From Metaphire vulgaris (taxonomy: Eukaryota; Annelida; Clitellata; Crassiclitellata; Megascolecidae): DNA of 64,000 nucleotides. Shown piece after piece: positions 32,804-46,179 of this stretch. Within the stretch, counting starts at the first letter, position 1. Each line of letters begins with the position of its first letter. The position numbers were made by a program, and so were the translations under genes. The notes under the pieces are model-generated. The model was not told where the DNA came from, made no database searches, and saw only the letters and a program-made list of their open reading frames with translations. The stretch lies in assembly GCA_018105865.1 (NCBI GenBank), contig CM030841.1, positions 14,478,182 through 14,542,181 on the forward strand, in the 5' to 3' direction.

Positions 32804-35800
32804 ATAATAATATTAATAATCGTCATCATTGTCATCATTATCGTCGTCATCATCAGGATCTGTTGTGTACAAGCCACTGTTGTATTGCCTAATACGGTTT
32901 AGACACATTAGTTTCACCAACCATTCCTGAATTTTCCCTAGATAGCCGAAGATTTGAACGTCGTGTCCATACTTTGATACAGTTTTCCAAGAATCTGGCC
33001 CTACCTTATGACCTGCAGAATCCTTACTTTTTAATGAAGCTCTATATGTGGGCTCCTTTAGATTATTACAAACCTGAAGGGGGCTACATTTGACAGTAAT
33101 ACTATTCAGAGTTTAAAATGCTAGTTTATCCTAGGAAACTTCAAGGTCTCAAAGGTTCCACGATTATTGGCAGTAAATAAATGAGAATATTGTGGAAACT
33201 TAAACGTTTCTATAATAGACCCCAAAAATCATATATAGTACTAGTAAATAAATTCATTTTGCAAATTTTGTACAAGAGTTTTGGTTTGAGGCTAACCCAA
33301 AATTAGCGACTCTATGCATTTGTTTGTTTGTTATGAGAAGGGGAAGCGATTTATTTGGTGGATTAATTGCCTTATAGCAACAGACCTCTTTTGTGAGCCA
33401 ATATGCAATGAATAAAATGAAAATGATTGCCGGTAGTGAATGCTAATGAAAAGAGCAGGAGAAGGAAGAGAGATGTTCTTTATAAAAGTCTTCTCTCCTT
33501 TGTAACGAACTTCAGCAACTGACAACTGGTGTGGTCATAGTGGCAAAGGTCAGTTAGCATGATCCTGTAGCATGGTTGCATTCTGGGTTTTTTTTGCAGA
33601 TATCTGTTGTCAATTGAGAATGCGAGTGATTTGAACGAATATATGAGTGATTTGTTGGATTCAACAAATCCGGAATGCAAGAAGTTTATTTCAGCGCTTC
33701 TACAAAGATGGCAGGATATTCATGATGATGGTGCTAAAGGCGACATCGCAGGATTGCCAGCCAAGGTCTGAATTATTGTCATTACAGTTTATCATGGCAC
33801 ACTTGGTATGCCTTTTACGAGCCAATTTGTAAATTAGTGAAACTTTTAATATTTTTTGAGTATGACATTTTCAAATATTTGAAAACATCTGACATCATGA
33901 AACTAAAGTCATAATATTCAAATGAGTTCAAATGCTCAGCATCATATTGTATGCAGCGTCAAAAAAATTGATAAAATTTGAATGTCTAGATTATGTTCAA
34001 TTATTGAATTTATTAAGGATTTGCCGTATTTGTAAGCTGCATGACTACAGCTATTAATGAAATTGATCCAGTGGAAACTATTTTTGGCATACTCTTTGAG
34101 ATAACATGTTATAACTACCGGTAATTGGGTATAATGAAGTTGGTTTCAACTTTTATTATTTTGAACTTGAAATAGATGCTAGTCATAGTGAACCAAAGAT
34201 TGCAAACTAAGCAAAAACGCATTAATGACCTTTGTGCAAAGTTGTAATGTTCAAGATTGCTAAGCAGTTATTGGACTGGTTTTGTTAATCAATAAATTAA
34301 CATAGCTTCAGGATTATTTTTTTTACTGTATTTTGTTTTGAAATAAGCTGCATAGATTTATGCTGTTGGCAATCTGACTTTAAGAAATGAATGTTACTTT
34401 CTTGAGCTTTTATAGTTTAAAATATGTTAATTCTACTGCATTGTTATATTGAATTTTTCTTATTTGTTTTTCACAGCTATCAAATCCGTCACAACTGTCA
34501 CCTTTGCTTGATCTTACAAAGCAGCAGAAAAAGGGGAAAAAGAAGTCCATTAGCAACAGTTCTTATGTACGTACGGAATATTCATTTTCTCCTATTCTGT
34601 AAAGCCGTGTTAGTCTGTTTTAATTGTTCTGCAGATATCAGGCCTTTGGCAGTCGATCCATTCTGTTCTGTGCTCTTTCTGTTGACACCTTATAGCTGCA
34701 GCTGTTGTTGCCCTCAGCCATCATCCAGCCCAGTAGCATGCTGCTTTCCAAAGTGCTATATAAATCCATGAGATTTTACTTACTTACTTATGTATTTACT
34801 TGTGTTGTTTCCCCGTGTTCCCCTGTGTGCTCTTTTCAGCATATCTTCATTAGCAACATGTTTGATCTAATCAATTGTTTTCAGTCTTCTCCAGATCCAC
34901 TCTTCAAATGCTTGAACTCTCCATTATCGGTATCTTTATCATGCTTTTCTTCAGTTCTTTATTTAACCCACTTCTCATCAGTTTCCCTCTTTTCACGAAT
35001 GCTTGTTTGCCCATATGCTATTGTTCTCTTTATTTCGTCGTGATTTCATACATCCTCAGTGATTACATTTCCCTGGTATTTGAACTCCTTAACTTGTTCC
35101 AATGTTGCCCCTTCACCAAGATCTTCATCGATTTAACTTTTCCCTCATTAATACAGATTCTGATTCTGCAGGTCCTCGATTTGTTTGGATCAATAGATTA
35201 AAGAGTAAAACAAGAATCTGAGCACAAGCTCTGTTGCATAATTAATATTCACTGGATGTACCGGTGTTCTATGGCAAAGACAGCAGAAATTTGAAGCCAA
35301 TTTGTCACCATTTTGTTGAGTAATTGTCTAAATGGTTACCTTGGTCACCACAGAAATTACCATAAACTTCTAATGTTATCCCCTAAATGACTTTATACCC
35401 AACTGTTTGAAAAGTGGCTTCTATTATAAGTTTTATGCTAATGTGATCACACTCAACAAAATGGTGGAAAGTTAGCTTCACTTTCAGACACCATAGACTC
35501 ATTCTAGTGAGTATTAAATTCTATGCTCTGTCACATGTAGATATGCTCTTGTGATGTCATTTTTCTAAAGAAACATGTTTTTGGATAACATGAACTTCTG
35601 CTGGGACTGATAGATATTTATTTAGGATTTATAGCAGTCCATGGTAAAAAGTTTCGATGTTCTTGTTTGAAAGTTGCCATCAGAATGAGCCAAAATTGAA
35701 TTGCTTGTATGTTTTCAAAAATGAGCAGGGTATGCTAATACTGAAATTTTACCAGCTTCTTCACGCTATGAAACAAAATATACACAGGGACTGATTTATT

Positions 35801-38800
35801 ATTTTATGTGAAGCTTTTAACATGTTATTCAGAGCACTGTGCATTTATGTTTTGTGATTTTGTTTTATAAATAACATTAAATTTCCTGTGATTTTAGTTT
35901 GATGTTATTTTTATTTCATAGCAGAGTACTCCAGAGAGTAATAAAAGCTCTGCTTCACCAGGGAGCGGCTCAAAAAAGACAAACTATGTTCCTCTGTTTA
36001 GTAGTGAAGGACATAAAAAGACAATTGCAATGCTTCCAGGTACATCCTAACGGGATTTTGAATGGATTGGTCTTTATGGAGTCATGACATTTGAAATTAA
36101 AATTGTTTTTTTGGAATTTTTAGTATTTTGTCATTTACTTTTATTTCACATTATTTGCTATTCACATTTATATGATGCTTACTTTGCTTAATATCTTTGT
36201 GTGTGACAAATTTATTCATCCTCGTCCAATGTTTTCAGTCACGTGGTGAATCATTTAAAATGCCTCTACAGTAAATATTTTACAAATGAAAGAAACTTGT
36301 CACCACTGATCTTTTTCCTTTTGCTCTTGTCTTTTTTCGTGAGTCTAGTTTTTAACCCCTTAACTGGGGACCCTGGATATATCCGTCCATTTTACATTGA
36401 GTTACAGTTAAATACCCAGTTAAGGGGTTAAATTAAACAACATTTTTTGATTTGTAGTATAGCTCCATAAAGGTTATTGACAGTCAGATCGAAAATATGA
36501 TATTCAACCTGGTTTCTGTCATAATTACATGTTCATGTGCTATGAGTGACATTTTTTCGTTTGTAGTTAAATAGACTTTTTGCCTTTACTGATAAACATT
36601 TAGACGTGAAAATAAACTGAATTTGCGCATGTCTAGGTCGACATCGCTGTGAATGTCAAGCACTGAAGCACGATTTAATTAACAACTGCCTCAGTTGCGG
36701 TCGAATCGTTTGTGAGCAGGAGGGGGCAGGACCATGTCTGTTCTGTAGCAACCTGGTGAGACTCACTCAGACTGGTTTTTTTGGTGGTATTTGCTTGTAT
36801 GTATTGGTAAATAATAATTTAATAATATTAGTTTTAATGATCTTTTTGTCTAAATTGGGATCTTTTAATGAATTTATTTTACAGAATATCATGGCAACTC
36901 TGCTTGGATATTATCAGGAGTTATCATTGATGGCTAATCTGAATTTCAGTATAAGGTCGAATGATTAGCACAGATTTACTCAGAGTTATTTTAATTTTTT
37001 AGAACTGTTTTCTGAACATAACAGAAATCCATTATTGTGTACAGTACCAAGACATCACTGAAATCTAAGTTGTTAACTGCTAAAATTGTGCTATCATATA
37101 ATACCTGGGGCATCAATTGATATGAAATCAATTTTAAAGCTATTTAGACCAATGCAAGACCGAAAGAGATCAGTATGAAAGGTTGTAGGGAGTGTTTGTG
37201 ATGAAAGAAATTAGATTTTTAAAATGATCTGAATTTTGCAAAGAAGTTAGCAATGCAAATGAATTTTTGTTGCTTGCCGAAAGTATTTGATTCTGATACA
37301 GAAAAAGAGTGTTGTGTCAATAGTGGCTTGATTTAACCCCTTTACCATGCATTTAACTGTAACTCAATGTAAAATGGACAGATATATTCGGGGTCCACGG
37401 TAAAGGGGTTAAAAAGTATGATAGACCAATACTCTTTAAGTTTTGAAATAGGCCTTTTACAGAATTAGAAATTAGTTGCCCATATGAAGTTGCAGTTTTA
37501 ATAGGAAGCCATGCAAGAACTTTAGAGCAAGGGCTTTGCTATGGTAGTTTTGGGCTTTGCACAATTTTTTTGCAAGTCACTTCTGCTCCGTGAATGTTAA
37601 TTATATTTGCTTTGGTGATTTTGTAAGGCATGCTGTTCAGCGTTGTGCATTATTGCATTATTTTTTCCACTATCTTATTAGTTTAATTTTTTTCGTGTAA
37701 TATAGCAGCTGCTGATTCTATGGCCCTCTTTCTGAAACGACTTAAAACTTTTCTCTTTACCATTATACAGTAATCACAGCGGGGACGCTTCTTCTGAGTG
37801 ATTCTTCAGAAGAGGCGCTATACAAATATTCTGTTGCATTACATTTTGGTGGGGTTTTTTCTGGTAGGTTTGCACGAAAGAGCAGCAGGAGATTCTCGCG
37901 CATAGTTCAAAAAAGAGTGAAAAGTTGTTGAATCATTTGATGAAGCAGGTCATCAACTCTTCAGATGATGCCGTTGCCAAGGGATACGAGAAGGCGCTTC
38001 AGCACAAGAACAAACTGCTGGAGTACGACAGAACAAGGCACGTGAGCCACGTTGCGCAGAAGAGTACCCCACTTGATATCTATTGCTGTAAATCTGAAAA
38101 TTTATCGGGCTTTTGAGTTTGCATGGCTAACTGTGATATAGGCATCATGCTTGTTTTCGGTAGTTTATTTACGGGATGGTTGAGAGATTCTGGAGTTTTG
38201 TGGTCAGAAAATAGAGCAACGTTCACTTGATTTGCTGCCTTTGTAAAACATTTCAAAGCAATGCAATCAATGCTGCTTTGACAGTTATTTTGTGCCAAAA
38301 CCATGATTTTTTGTTTTGGGTCGTATTTTGATTTCTATTTTAGGGCTCATCCTTATAGTACGTACACAAAAAGGCATTTTTTCAACCCTCCTCCACCCCA
38401 TTTGCACGCCATACATATGCAAAATCTCCTAAATCCCCCTCTCCCCCTCAGTGCATACATACTAGATAGATGGGCCCTTATGAAGATGTTCAGAGATTTT
38501 AGTAGGTCTTAAGGTATCTTTTTGAACTTGTGTAATATGGTATTTTATCTATTTTAGTGTAAAACGAACCCAGGTGATTGACGACGAATCGGATTACTTT
38601 TCAATCGATTCAAATCAGTGGTTGAAAGACGACGAAAAGGCAAAACTTCGGAAACGTGAAGAGGAATTACGAGGCGTCAGACACGCCTCGCGTAAAGATC
38701 GCAAAATCATGTACACGTTGGACTTTGCAGGTCGGCAGGTTGTCGAACAGGAGACAAACGTCGACATGTATAATCCAGACGATTCCGTGATCCAGGCAAC

Positions 38801-41800
38801 TAATTTTGGTGCTTACGATTCGACGTCGACTGGTCACGGCGAAACATCAGATGGCTTTAATGAATCCATTGTGAATCCAAACATAAACCTTCCACCTCCA
38901 AAGGTAGAGTTTGTCATTAACCCTTTAAAACCGGATTATCCGTTGTTTGGGGGAAATTATGACCACTGAGTGCTGGTGGCTTTAGAGCATTAAAGGGTTA
39001 ATGTATGCTTCGTGGGCCTTTTAATTTGACAGCATTGCTGGACAAAGTTGGATTTCTCACTGGTGTCAAATAATTTTAGTCAATAGCCAATTAAGACATT
39101 TCTGTGTTATGTATGGCAGTCACCTTTATGAAAGGTAAATACAGCAATTATGTACTTCTTGATTGTCTGCAGTAGTTGGTTAATCCAGTGGTTCCCAAGT
39201 AGAGGGCCATATCTTGGGCCACAGTGTTATAAAATTTTAAAATTTAGACTATGTGCTTAATATAGATGATTAGATGATTTAGATCTGGTTTCTTATGATG
39301 AAAAAAATCAATTTAATGCATAGAGAATCGAATGTTTATAAAATTATGAAAACCTAGGCTGTAGAATACTGTAGATCGCACATTATTACAACGTTCGTTT
39401 ATCCGTTGTTTATTAATTTGAACGTCAGCACATTTTGAAATGCATTTTATCAAATATTGAAGCCTTGCAGGCCACTGTCCTTGTGTGAATATTCGCTTGT
39501 TTAGCCAGATGCACAATACTATGTTGATGATGATGAATTCTCTGCCCCAATTCTGGTCCAATTGGCTTTTGCACCACCTGGGGACTAGATGTGTGGGTTC
39601 CTGTTCCCTTACTGACAGACATTTGGGGATGAACAACCTGTCCAAGATTGCTGCATGGTAGCTAGGGTCAGATTCGAACCCACGACCATCCGATTGCATG
39701 GCAGGAACACCACCACTACTCCAACTGTGCTCCTTTGCCTGTACTATACTGAGCGTCTTTTATTTTAAGAAGCAAAATAAAATTTATATTTTTAAAATGT
39801 ACCGAATTTCAGTTTATCTCTGAGACGCTTGGAAACAAGGACACAGGCGTTGTCAAATCTTCCCGACTGGATGGAAGAAGTAACAGGAAGCTGCAGAGAG
39901 TACAGGACGGAGATCTTGAGCAGATGTCGGACTGTGGCATGGCACTTAGCATGCACCAGCCGTGGGCGTCGTTACTTGTGTCAGGCATTAAAAGGTAATT
40001 GATGGGCGTACACATAATTATCTAAGGGTTCATCCATATAGTGTGTGTTCGCACTGAGGAGGTTGGATTTAGGAGATTTTGCATATGTATGGTGTGCAAA
40101 CGGGGGGGGGGGGTGGTTGAAAATATGCCCTTCTGTGTACGTACTATATGGACGAGTCCTAATTCTAATTACATGACTGTATAATCAAGTAATACTCTAC
40201 TTGTAGCAGAGGAAGTATATTGTTTGGTGATTTATCGTGCTATAGTATTTTTAATTCATGGGCTGTAAAAATCTTTCTTTTTGACCATTGTGAGATGCAG
40301 GATAAGTGGTATGGATGTCATTTTCATTTGCTTGTTTTTCAGACACGAAGGCCGGACTTGGTATACTGCCCATCGAGGGATTCTTTGGATTGCGTCGACT
40401 TCTAAAACTCCTTCACAAGAGGAAATATCTCAAGTGGAAGGCCAATACAGACATTCATATAGCGGTTGGAAGCTTTTTTCCTAGAACTGTACCACGTATC
40501 TGCCATTAACCCAAATTAGATTTGTGTGCTCATAAATGTTCATTATCCGTTTTGCGAGAAACCAATACAGCCATAAAAGTCAAATAGTTGTTATCATGAG
40601 ATGACAGGTAGAATTGTTTAAGAAAGAATTCATATTCTGTGGTGGGTTATCCAAACTTTAGATTCCGCTCCTCAGTTTCCTAAAGCATATCCGGTCAGTT
40701 GTCTGCTTGGATGCGTGGAGGTTACAGACTGCTTAGCACAAGAGGATTATGTTGAAAAGGCAAGCTTATATTCTGTCTCTTAACCCATCGACTCTTATGC
40801 CCTTGTATGATTTGTTAGCATATAAAGTAATATGCAGAATCTAGCCCTGTCATATTTATTATAGAAGTTTAATGCATGACTTGGAGTTTTCCACTGTTTA
40901 CACGTCAAAATGATTTACCCTAGGTTTAAGCATAGATTTAATATAAATTCTGAAAGTTATAAATTCTGAAAGTTATACATTAGACCTGAATTCAGTGTGA
41001 TTTTGGAGTATATCTTTTGCTGCATCATGTTAATCCCATCATATAGTGGTTTTCATATGAAAATTACAATATAATGTAAAGTGGGATCTTTTTACCTTGA
41101 GAAAAAATACAGAATAAAAAATTTAAAGATCATATCTTTATGCTTACATATATAATATGCCCACATAAATAGCAATAACACACACACACATGTGCACAAA
41201 AACAGAACTCCAGTGTTTTAACACAACGGTCCGGAAAACTTTTCCTGCCTTTGACTTGAACACAGACAAGAGATGAATGCATATATTTTCACCTGTCTCC
41301 AGACTACTTCTTTCTATAAGACCCTCGGGAATCAAGTACTGAGGACTTAAAAACAAATATATTTATATATATTTTTTTCTATATATGTGTGTGTATGGAA
41401 GGGGGTTTACTTGGTGGGGCCAAGATATATAGATTTGAGGGCCATGACTGGTGACCAGTTTGAAAAGACAGTACTTGAAAGTTAACTCAGCTTATTTTTG
41501 GTAAAATATTCTGTATATTGATGTTTCAGTATCCAGATGGTGAGTCTGGTTCACCATTTGTCTTCGTTTGTGAAAATCCTCGTGAATTGCATGTAAAATT
41601 TCCAATGAAAGGAAAGCATAAGATATGTAAGAGTTGATGCTTTCTCCTTTAGTGGAATTTTGAAAGCTATTGATTGTGGTCTGTTAAATATTATACACTA
41701 AATGATTATTATATGGTTATTATTTGCATTAAATGATTATGATTCTATTATGCCTATGTTTATAAGCAAATTGCAGAATTTGTAAAAATGAGATTTCAAT

Positions 41801-41830
41801 ATATCTAATAGAGGGAGTTTGTGTGTGAGA

Positions 41831-41866
<36 letters not shown>

Positions 41867-42014
41867 AACATTAGGATTTCAGAAAAAGGATTGGTTTTAG
41901 TTTTTTAGTTGCAGTCACTTCATCTCTCATTTCTATTTTGTTGCAGATAAACTAGATGGCAATCTTCACAAAGCTGCAAAGAAAGGAATTATGTTGCAAA
42001 GAAAGGACTTATGA
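32636..42014 (+). CDS. TRIP4: TRIP4 / ASC-1 (activating signal cointegrator 1), twelve coding exons
   Basis: Coding exons: 32636-32736, 33600-33765, 34477-34566, 35922-36039, 36637-36755, 37868-38037, 38558-38903, 39813-39994, 40343-40464, 40662-40759, 41530-41626, 41947-42014. Every phase fits; the product is 558 residues (human 581). The N-terminus has YLLSIENASDLNEYMSDLL. The zinc finger at about 160-198 reads HRCECQALKHDLINNC, CGRIVCEQEGAGPCLFC. The linker TQVIDDESDYFSIDSNQWL is strongly conserved. The C-terminal ASCH domain, from about residue 411, has ALSMHQPWASLLVSGIKR, EGRTWYTAHRGILWIAS, YPVSCLLGCVEV and SPFVFVCENP. TRIP4 is a subunit of the ASC-1 complex (with ASCC1-3), a nuclear and cytosolic coactivator also active in ribosome quality control. 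Introns 6 and 10 use GC donors (ACAAG|GCACGT, AAAAG|GCAAGC). The end of exon 3 could be 4 bp later, but only 34566 keeps phase. Confidence 0.97.
32766..32850. repeat. (TAG)n and AAT/TCA-type tract in TRIP4 intron 1
   Basis: About twelve TAG units followed by degenerate AAT and CATCAT units. Confidence 0.9.
36352..36431 (+). mobile_element. TTAA palindromic mini-element, copy 3 (TRIP4 intron 4)
   Basis: 80 bp: TTAACCCCTTAACTGGGG ... CCGTCCATTTTACATTGAG ... CCCAGTTAAGGGGTTAA. Its 17-bp ends are perfectly complementary. Confidence 0.9.
37333..37412 (-). mobile_element. TTAA palindromic mini-element, copy 4 (TRIP4 intron 5, inverted)
   Basis: 80 bp in the opposite orientation, with core CTCAATGTAAAATGGACAG; ends TTAACCCCTTTACC and GGTAAAGGGGTTAA carry compensating changes, so the palindrome is kept. 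Confidence 0.88.
37700..37845 (+). mobile_element. LINE 3' end fragment in TRIP4 intron 5
   Basis: The phrase CGACTTAAAACTTTTCTCTT encodes the common LINE C-terminal RLKTFLF, followed by a 3' UTR with TTCAGAAGAGGCGCTATACA. Only the last ~150 bp remain, immediately before exon 6. Confidence 0.55.
38343..38477 (+). mobile_element. MITE, GGGCTCATCCATATAGT family, copy 1 (TRIP4 intron 6)
   Basis: 135 bp with interior TTTTCAACCC, ATTTGCACGC and CATATGCAAAATCTCCTAAA. Termini GGGCTCATCC and GATGGGCCC form the inverted ends. Two other copies are at 40026-40160 (inverted) and 46532-46688. Confidence 0.8.
38917..39001. mobile_element. Second TTAA mini-element type (TRIP4 intron 7)
   Basis: 85 bp from TTAACCCTTTAAAACCGG to TTAAAGGGTTAA. 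It begins 13 bp after the exon 7 donor. It has the same TTAA ends and size as the 80-bp family but a different core (GATTATCCGTTG... GACCACTGAGTGCTGGTGGC). Confidence 0.75.
39528..39735 (-). mobile_element. tRNA-derived SINE (TRIP4 intron 7)
   Basis: The minus strand starts with GAGCACAGTTGGAGTAGTGG (A-box region) and GTGGGTTCGAATCTGACC (B-box), a tRNA-related head, followed by a non-tRNA body (GTCTGTCAGTAAGGGAACAG...). A related head is at 44700-44777. Confidence 0.65.
40026..40160 (-). mobile_element. MITE, GGGCTCATCCATATAGT family, copy 2 (TRIP4 intron 8)
   Basis: 135 bp, reverse orientation: GGGTTCATCCATATAGTGTG to ACTATATGGACGAGTCC, interior TTTAGGAGATTTTGCATATG. Confidence 0.8.
41828..41860. 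repeat. (TG)n microsatellite in TRIP4 intron 11
   Basis: About sixteen TG units, roughly 90 bp before the last exon. Confidence 0.95.
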
Positions 42015-43618
42015 ATAGTTTCTGTTTTCCTTAAAAGCAACTACTGGTAATTGTAAAACAAAGACAAAGACACTTGTACTATAATTAACTTAGACAGATT
42101 ATAGCTTTTTATGAAAATCTGTTGTTTCTTCAAATGACAAAAAACATGTTACTATTATAGAGCTTTCTATTATAATGTCTAGTTGACTAAATTTATAAAT
42201 TACTTTTCTGTTGTAGCACCAAGTAGGTAAAATGTAAAACTGATATTTTAAAAGTACTGCTGCTAATGTTTATGTTGCTGACAAATTAAAAGCAAAATTA
42301 GAGGAAATTCATGTTGGATTTTGCAGGTGTACCCTCTGTATTTGCATAAGGCTGATCCAGCGTAAACCTTGTATGAATTTTCTGTGCTGTAACTTCTAAT
42401 TAAATCAGTTTGTTTTACTGCATTTTATTATGATTGAAGTGCTGGAATTGTAATATTAAGGTACTACTGTAAAAAGCTATCTTAGTGGTCAGTATGCTGT
42501 TTGCATACACATCAGCTTCTGTCAAGTTTTATTTCTAAGATTCACTTGCACTTCAAGCATATACTATCGGTAATGGGAAATTTGAGTGATCTCGTACAAC
42601 CATGTGCACTGTAAGTGCAGCAAAAATATGAGGAAATAGAAGCTAGTATTTTTCTTGTGCCTGTGTCTGGATCATTTCATCTGTTATCACTGCTCCACAT
42701 GCACAAACCCAGTCTATTATGCCATGGGCTACAGAATCTGATATTAATTCTGGTTATTACCGGTACTGGAACTTCTGTGTTGGATGAAACAATATAGCAG
42801 AGATATAAGCTGCCAACTGAATTGTATACAGTAAAATAATTACTTCTAGACACATGAACGGCCCGAATCGATAACTTGAAGCAGTTTTGTAGCACTGCTG
42901 GAATAATGCACTGGACCACTGGGCATCTGTTAATTGCTGCTTCAAAGTAAACCTTAAAATTCCAGAGTCAGATACAACTACCGGTATAATAAATCTGAGG
43001 AAATTTATTGAGATGTTATATCTGTTTAGCTAATGCTTGGATCTGTTGATTTTCCCCCTAAAATATAGAAATACTTGGAATTATATTCGGCAGATATATA
43101 TTCTTTATTACACAATAATCACAACCATAAACCAAAGTTTGCACCTTTAAAGATTTCAAGTACATGGCTCAAAAACAACTAAAGTTCATCATAAAATACA
43201 AAAGTGCACATATTCAGTTTTTGAGATGAGATTTAAATCAATTATGTAAAATGTATGATGGTATTTCAAGTGACAAAACTCAAAAGACTAACCAGAAAAT
43301 TTAACTGTTCAGAATTTGTAAAAGATTAAAAAATTTGTTATTTACATTTCATTTTACAAGCTTTTAACCAGAAACCGCATTTATTCTTCACAATACTGTT
43401 AGACTTTCGTAATCTTTCCTCACAAAACTCGGTAGAATAGCACCATTATACTGATTAAAATACTTTTCAAATTACAATTTACACTGAAAAATCAGTTTTA
43501 AATAACAATAACATAGAATATAGCTAACAAAATACTTAGTCAGCTTGGTCTGTTCTTTTGCTACATTTCACATGAATTAAGTTACCAGCAACATCAAAAC
43601 ACTATGAATTGCTCAGTG

Positions 43619-43837
43619 CAGGGCCAACGAAAGGGGGACAGGAGGTCCATTTTACCCGGGCCAGGATAAACAAAGGGCCTGTGCTAACCAGAAACAATTT
43701 AAGTGACAACACTTTTTTGCTTGTCAGCATTTATTTCAAATGATGATAAAGGATAACCTTTTTTGCTTGTCAATATATTTTTTTGAAGCTCTCACTACTT
43801 GTCCCCACCCAGCCCATATTTTCTCTCGACGGCCCTG
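43619..43837. mobile_element. hAT-like MITE with exact 8-bp TSD
   Basis: 219 bp from CAGGGCCAACGAAAGGGG to CTCGACGGCCCTG, flanked by exact GCTCAGTG (43611-43618 and 43838-43845). Two copies of TTTTTTGCTTGTCA lie 45 bp apart inside. Confidence 0.88.
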
Positions 43838-44516
43838 GCTCAGTGCAAATGCATGCAAGTGCAGTGAACAATTTCCTGAGATATTGGTGGCATAAAAGAC
43901 TGCAAACCCAACTTAGATAACAGACAAAAGAAACTCAATTGTACAAGAAATATTTAAAGCATATACACAAAAACTTAGCAAGTTCATCCCTACTGTCAAA
44001 GATTCTCATTTGGTCATTAAATCCTTCAGTATTTCGGTCTCTTGTTACAATGTGTTCTCATGGCAGTCTTTTTTGAGCCGATACCAGAAAGTTTACAGCA
44101 TACTTTTTATTCAGAAATCCTAGTTTTGTTGGGTCCAACTTTCTCATCTTTGAGCATTTAGTCTATGTACACATTTGTGAACCACATGTTTGTAGCACAA
44201 GACAAAAATTACAGGACAAGTCATAATGCATTTACTGCAGACCCAGCTTATAGTAGGATACATAAATACTAAACCTCAAAGAATACAAGGAATATCTCTA
44301 GTTCAAAACAAAACCTTTTATTCTTAATGATTACTGCCACCACAAGTTCTGACCACTGAAAAGATTTATTACAAAATAGAATATCAAACGAAAACAACCA
44401 GATTTTGGTGTGCTCAAGAAACCAGTACACCTGTGAATGACACCTTCCAAAAAAAGAACTAATGAAATAATATCAAACACTACAATTCACTTTCACATTT
44501 GTAAAAAAAAGTACAC

Positions 44517-44777
44517 TCCATAGACTCAACGCCCATACGGAGAACCACAGGGTTAGCACCTTCAGTTTTACATGGCAACTGCTGAATGAAGGCAGTTGCC
44601 AGTCTTTCCCTTGCCACCTTTCCTTTCCACCGAGTCGACACCCGATGTACTCATTCACAGCTGAGTCAACTTGGGGCGCTTGGGACAGAAACAACCAAAA
44701 AGTTTCTGCCATGGCCGGGAGTTGAACCACGGACACATTGGCAGACCAGTGCACTTACCACTGCTCCACTGTGCACC
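44517..44777 (-). mobile_element. tRNA-derived SINE
   Basis: Minus-strand head GGTGCACAGTGGAGCAGTGG with B-box-like CGTGGTTCAACTCCCGG, then a body with CCCAAGCGCCCCAAGTTGAC and a tail up to the CATGGAGT-like end. The head resembles that of 39528-39735, with a different body. Confidence 0.65.
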
Positions 44778-45775
44778 ATTCACATTTGTGTACAAGCATA
44801 AATCTTAAATCTTATCACAAACAATGGAAACTAGAAATTTAAAGCAATTATAAATATTGCAAATAGCCACCTACACACGCGTGCACGTGCATGCACACAT
44901 ACATACCATATCAACATGTGTTCCCACAATAATCTGCCGTCTGCAAAATATCAGTTGCAACACATGAGCTGGGCAACTTAACCAATTTCCCTTAGGCAAA
45001 ATTCGCTAATAAAATGCATACATGTAGTTCAAAGCAATACGGCACAAGAGCAGATAATCTACAGAGCAGAAGGTCTAGCGAACATATGCCATCTAATACC
45101 AACTTCCCACAGCTGAAGGGAAGATATCACAGAAAAGGAAATCCAGTCATAAAACATAACTTCCATAGATTAAAGTAGCTTTTACAACAATTACATATTT
45201 GTCATATAAAAGCTGATCATAGTGGCTCAAAATTTGTATAAAAAAATTCATGTTCAAACTCAAAAGTTCATGGTAAACAAATATGGCACTTTTTGGTTTC
45301 TCACAAAAGATTATAAAAACAATATTGCCTTTAACAACATAGACTGAACAAATAATGCATTATCTGGTGGTAACTTCTAGTCACATCAACAACAAAGAAC
45401 AAATCCTACAAAAGATGTAGGGTACTATCATATAAATCTAATGAAAAAGCCACAACCATTATTTAGCCTTAGCTGTGATAAAAACTATGAACAATCAATA
45501 CATAAATAGCTGTGGTCAAATGCTTAAAACTTGTAATTGTTGCATAAACATCAACTGGCATTTAAATAACTAAAAATAATTAAATTGCTGTATAAGCTAA
45601 TAACACAAGAGCTAATAATCTTAAAATTAGTATTGGTTCTCAAACTCAAATCAGAATTGAAAAACAATTTAAATTAAATCACTTTATGTAAACTATTACT
45701 GTTTAAATACTTATCTACAGAACAGGTATTGGGAACAATGTACCATGTTCACTATTAAAATTGAAAAATTTAAAG

Positions 45776-46179
45776 CAGTGGTGCTCAAACTGGGGTCCGC
45801 GGTCCGATAGGGGACCGCCAAGCAGTTTCAGGGGACAGTAAAGGGATTACTTTCTCAAGATATCTCACCAACACATCAGAACACAAAACACACAGATGGC
45901 CCTAAGAGCTCTGGTTCCATTTGAATTTAAATTTGATGACTAAGATCTGCAATTATCTGATTAACCCCTTAACTGGGGATCCCGGATATATCCATCCATT
46001 TTACATTGAATTACAGTTAAATACACAGTTAAGGGATTAAATAATCGATTGACAAAACAAGTAGCCTACGTGTTAACTACAGTTAATTTAAAATTCAAAT
46101 TTTGTAACGTCCGTGAGTCATCACAAACATTTCGAAGGGACCACCATGCAAGAAATCCTAAAAAGTTTGAGAACCGCTG
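45776..46179. mobile_element. Charlie-like hAT element with exact TSD and a nested TTAA element
   Basis: Termini CAGTGGTGCTCAAACTGGGG and AGTTTGAGAACCGCTG, flanked by exact ATTTAAAG (45768-45775 and 46180-46187). 404 bp in total, of which 80 bp is the nested copy at 45961-46040. GGTCCGCGGTCC and GGGACCACC pieces are typical of Charlie-type ends. Confidence 0.9.
45961..46040 (+). mobile_element. TTAA palindromic mini-element, copy 5 (nested)
   Basis: 80 bp, TTAACCCCTTAACTGGGG to CAGTTAAGGGATTAA, core CCATCCATTTTACATTGAA. Inserted inside the hAT element 45776-46179, so younger than it. Confidence 0.88.

Noticed and set aside
34790..35200. Plus-strand frames of ~110 codons in TRIP4 intron 3
   Set aside because: No recognisable domain; perhaps minus-strand LINE-derived sequence, but too weak to call.
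39185..39240. Possible hAT left end CAGTGGTTCCCAAG
   Set aside because: No right end or target duplication found nearby.
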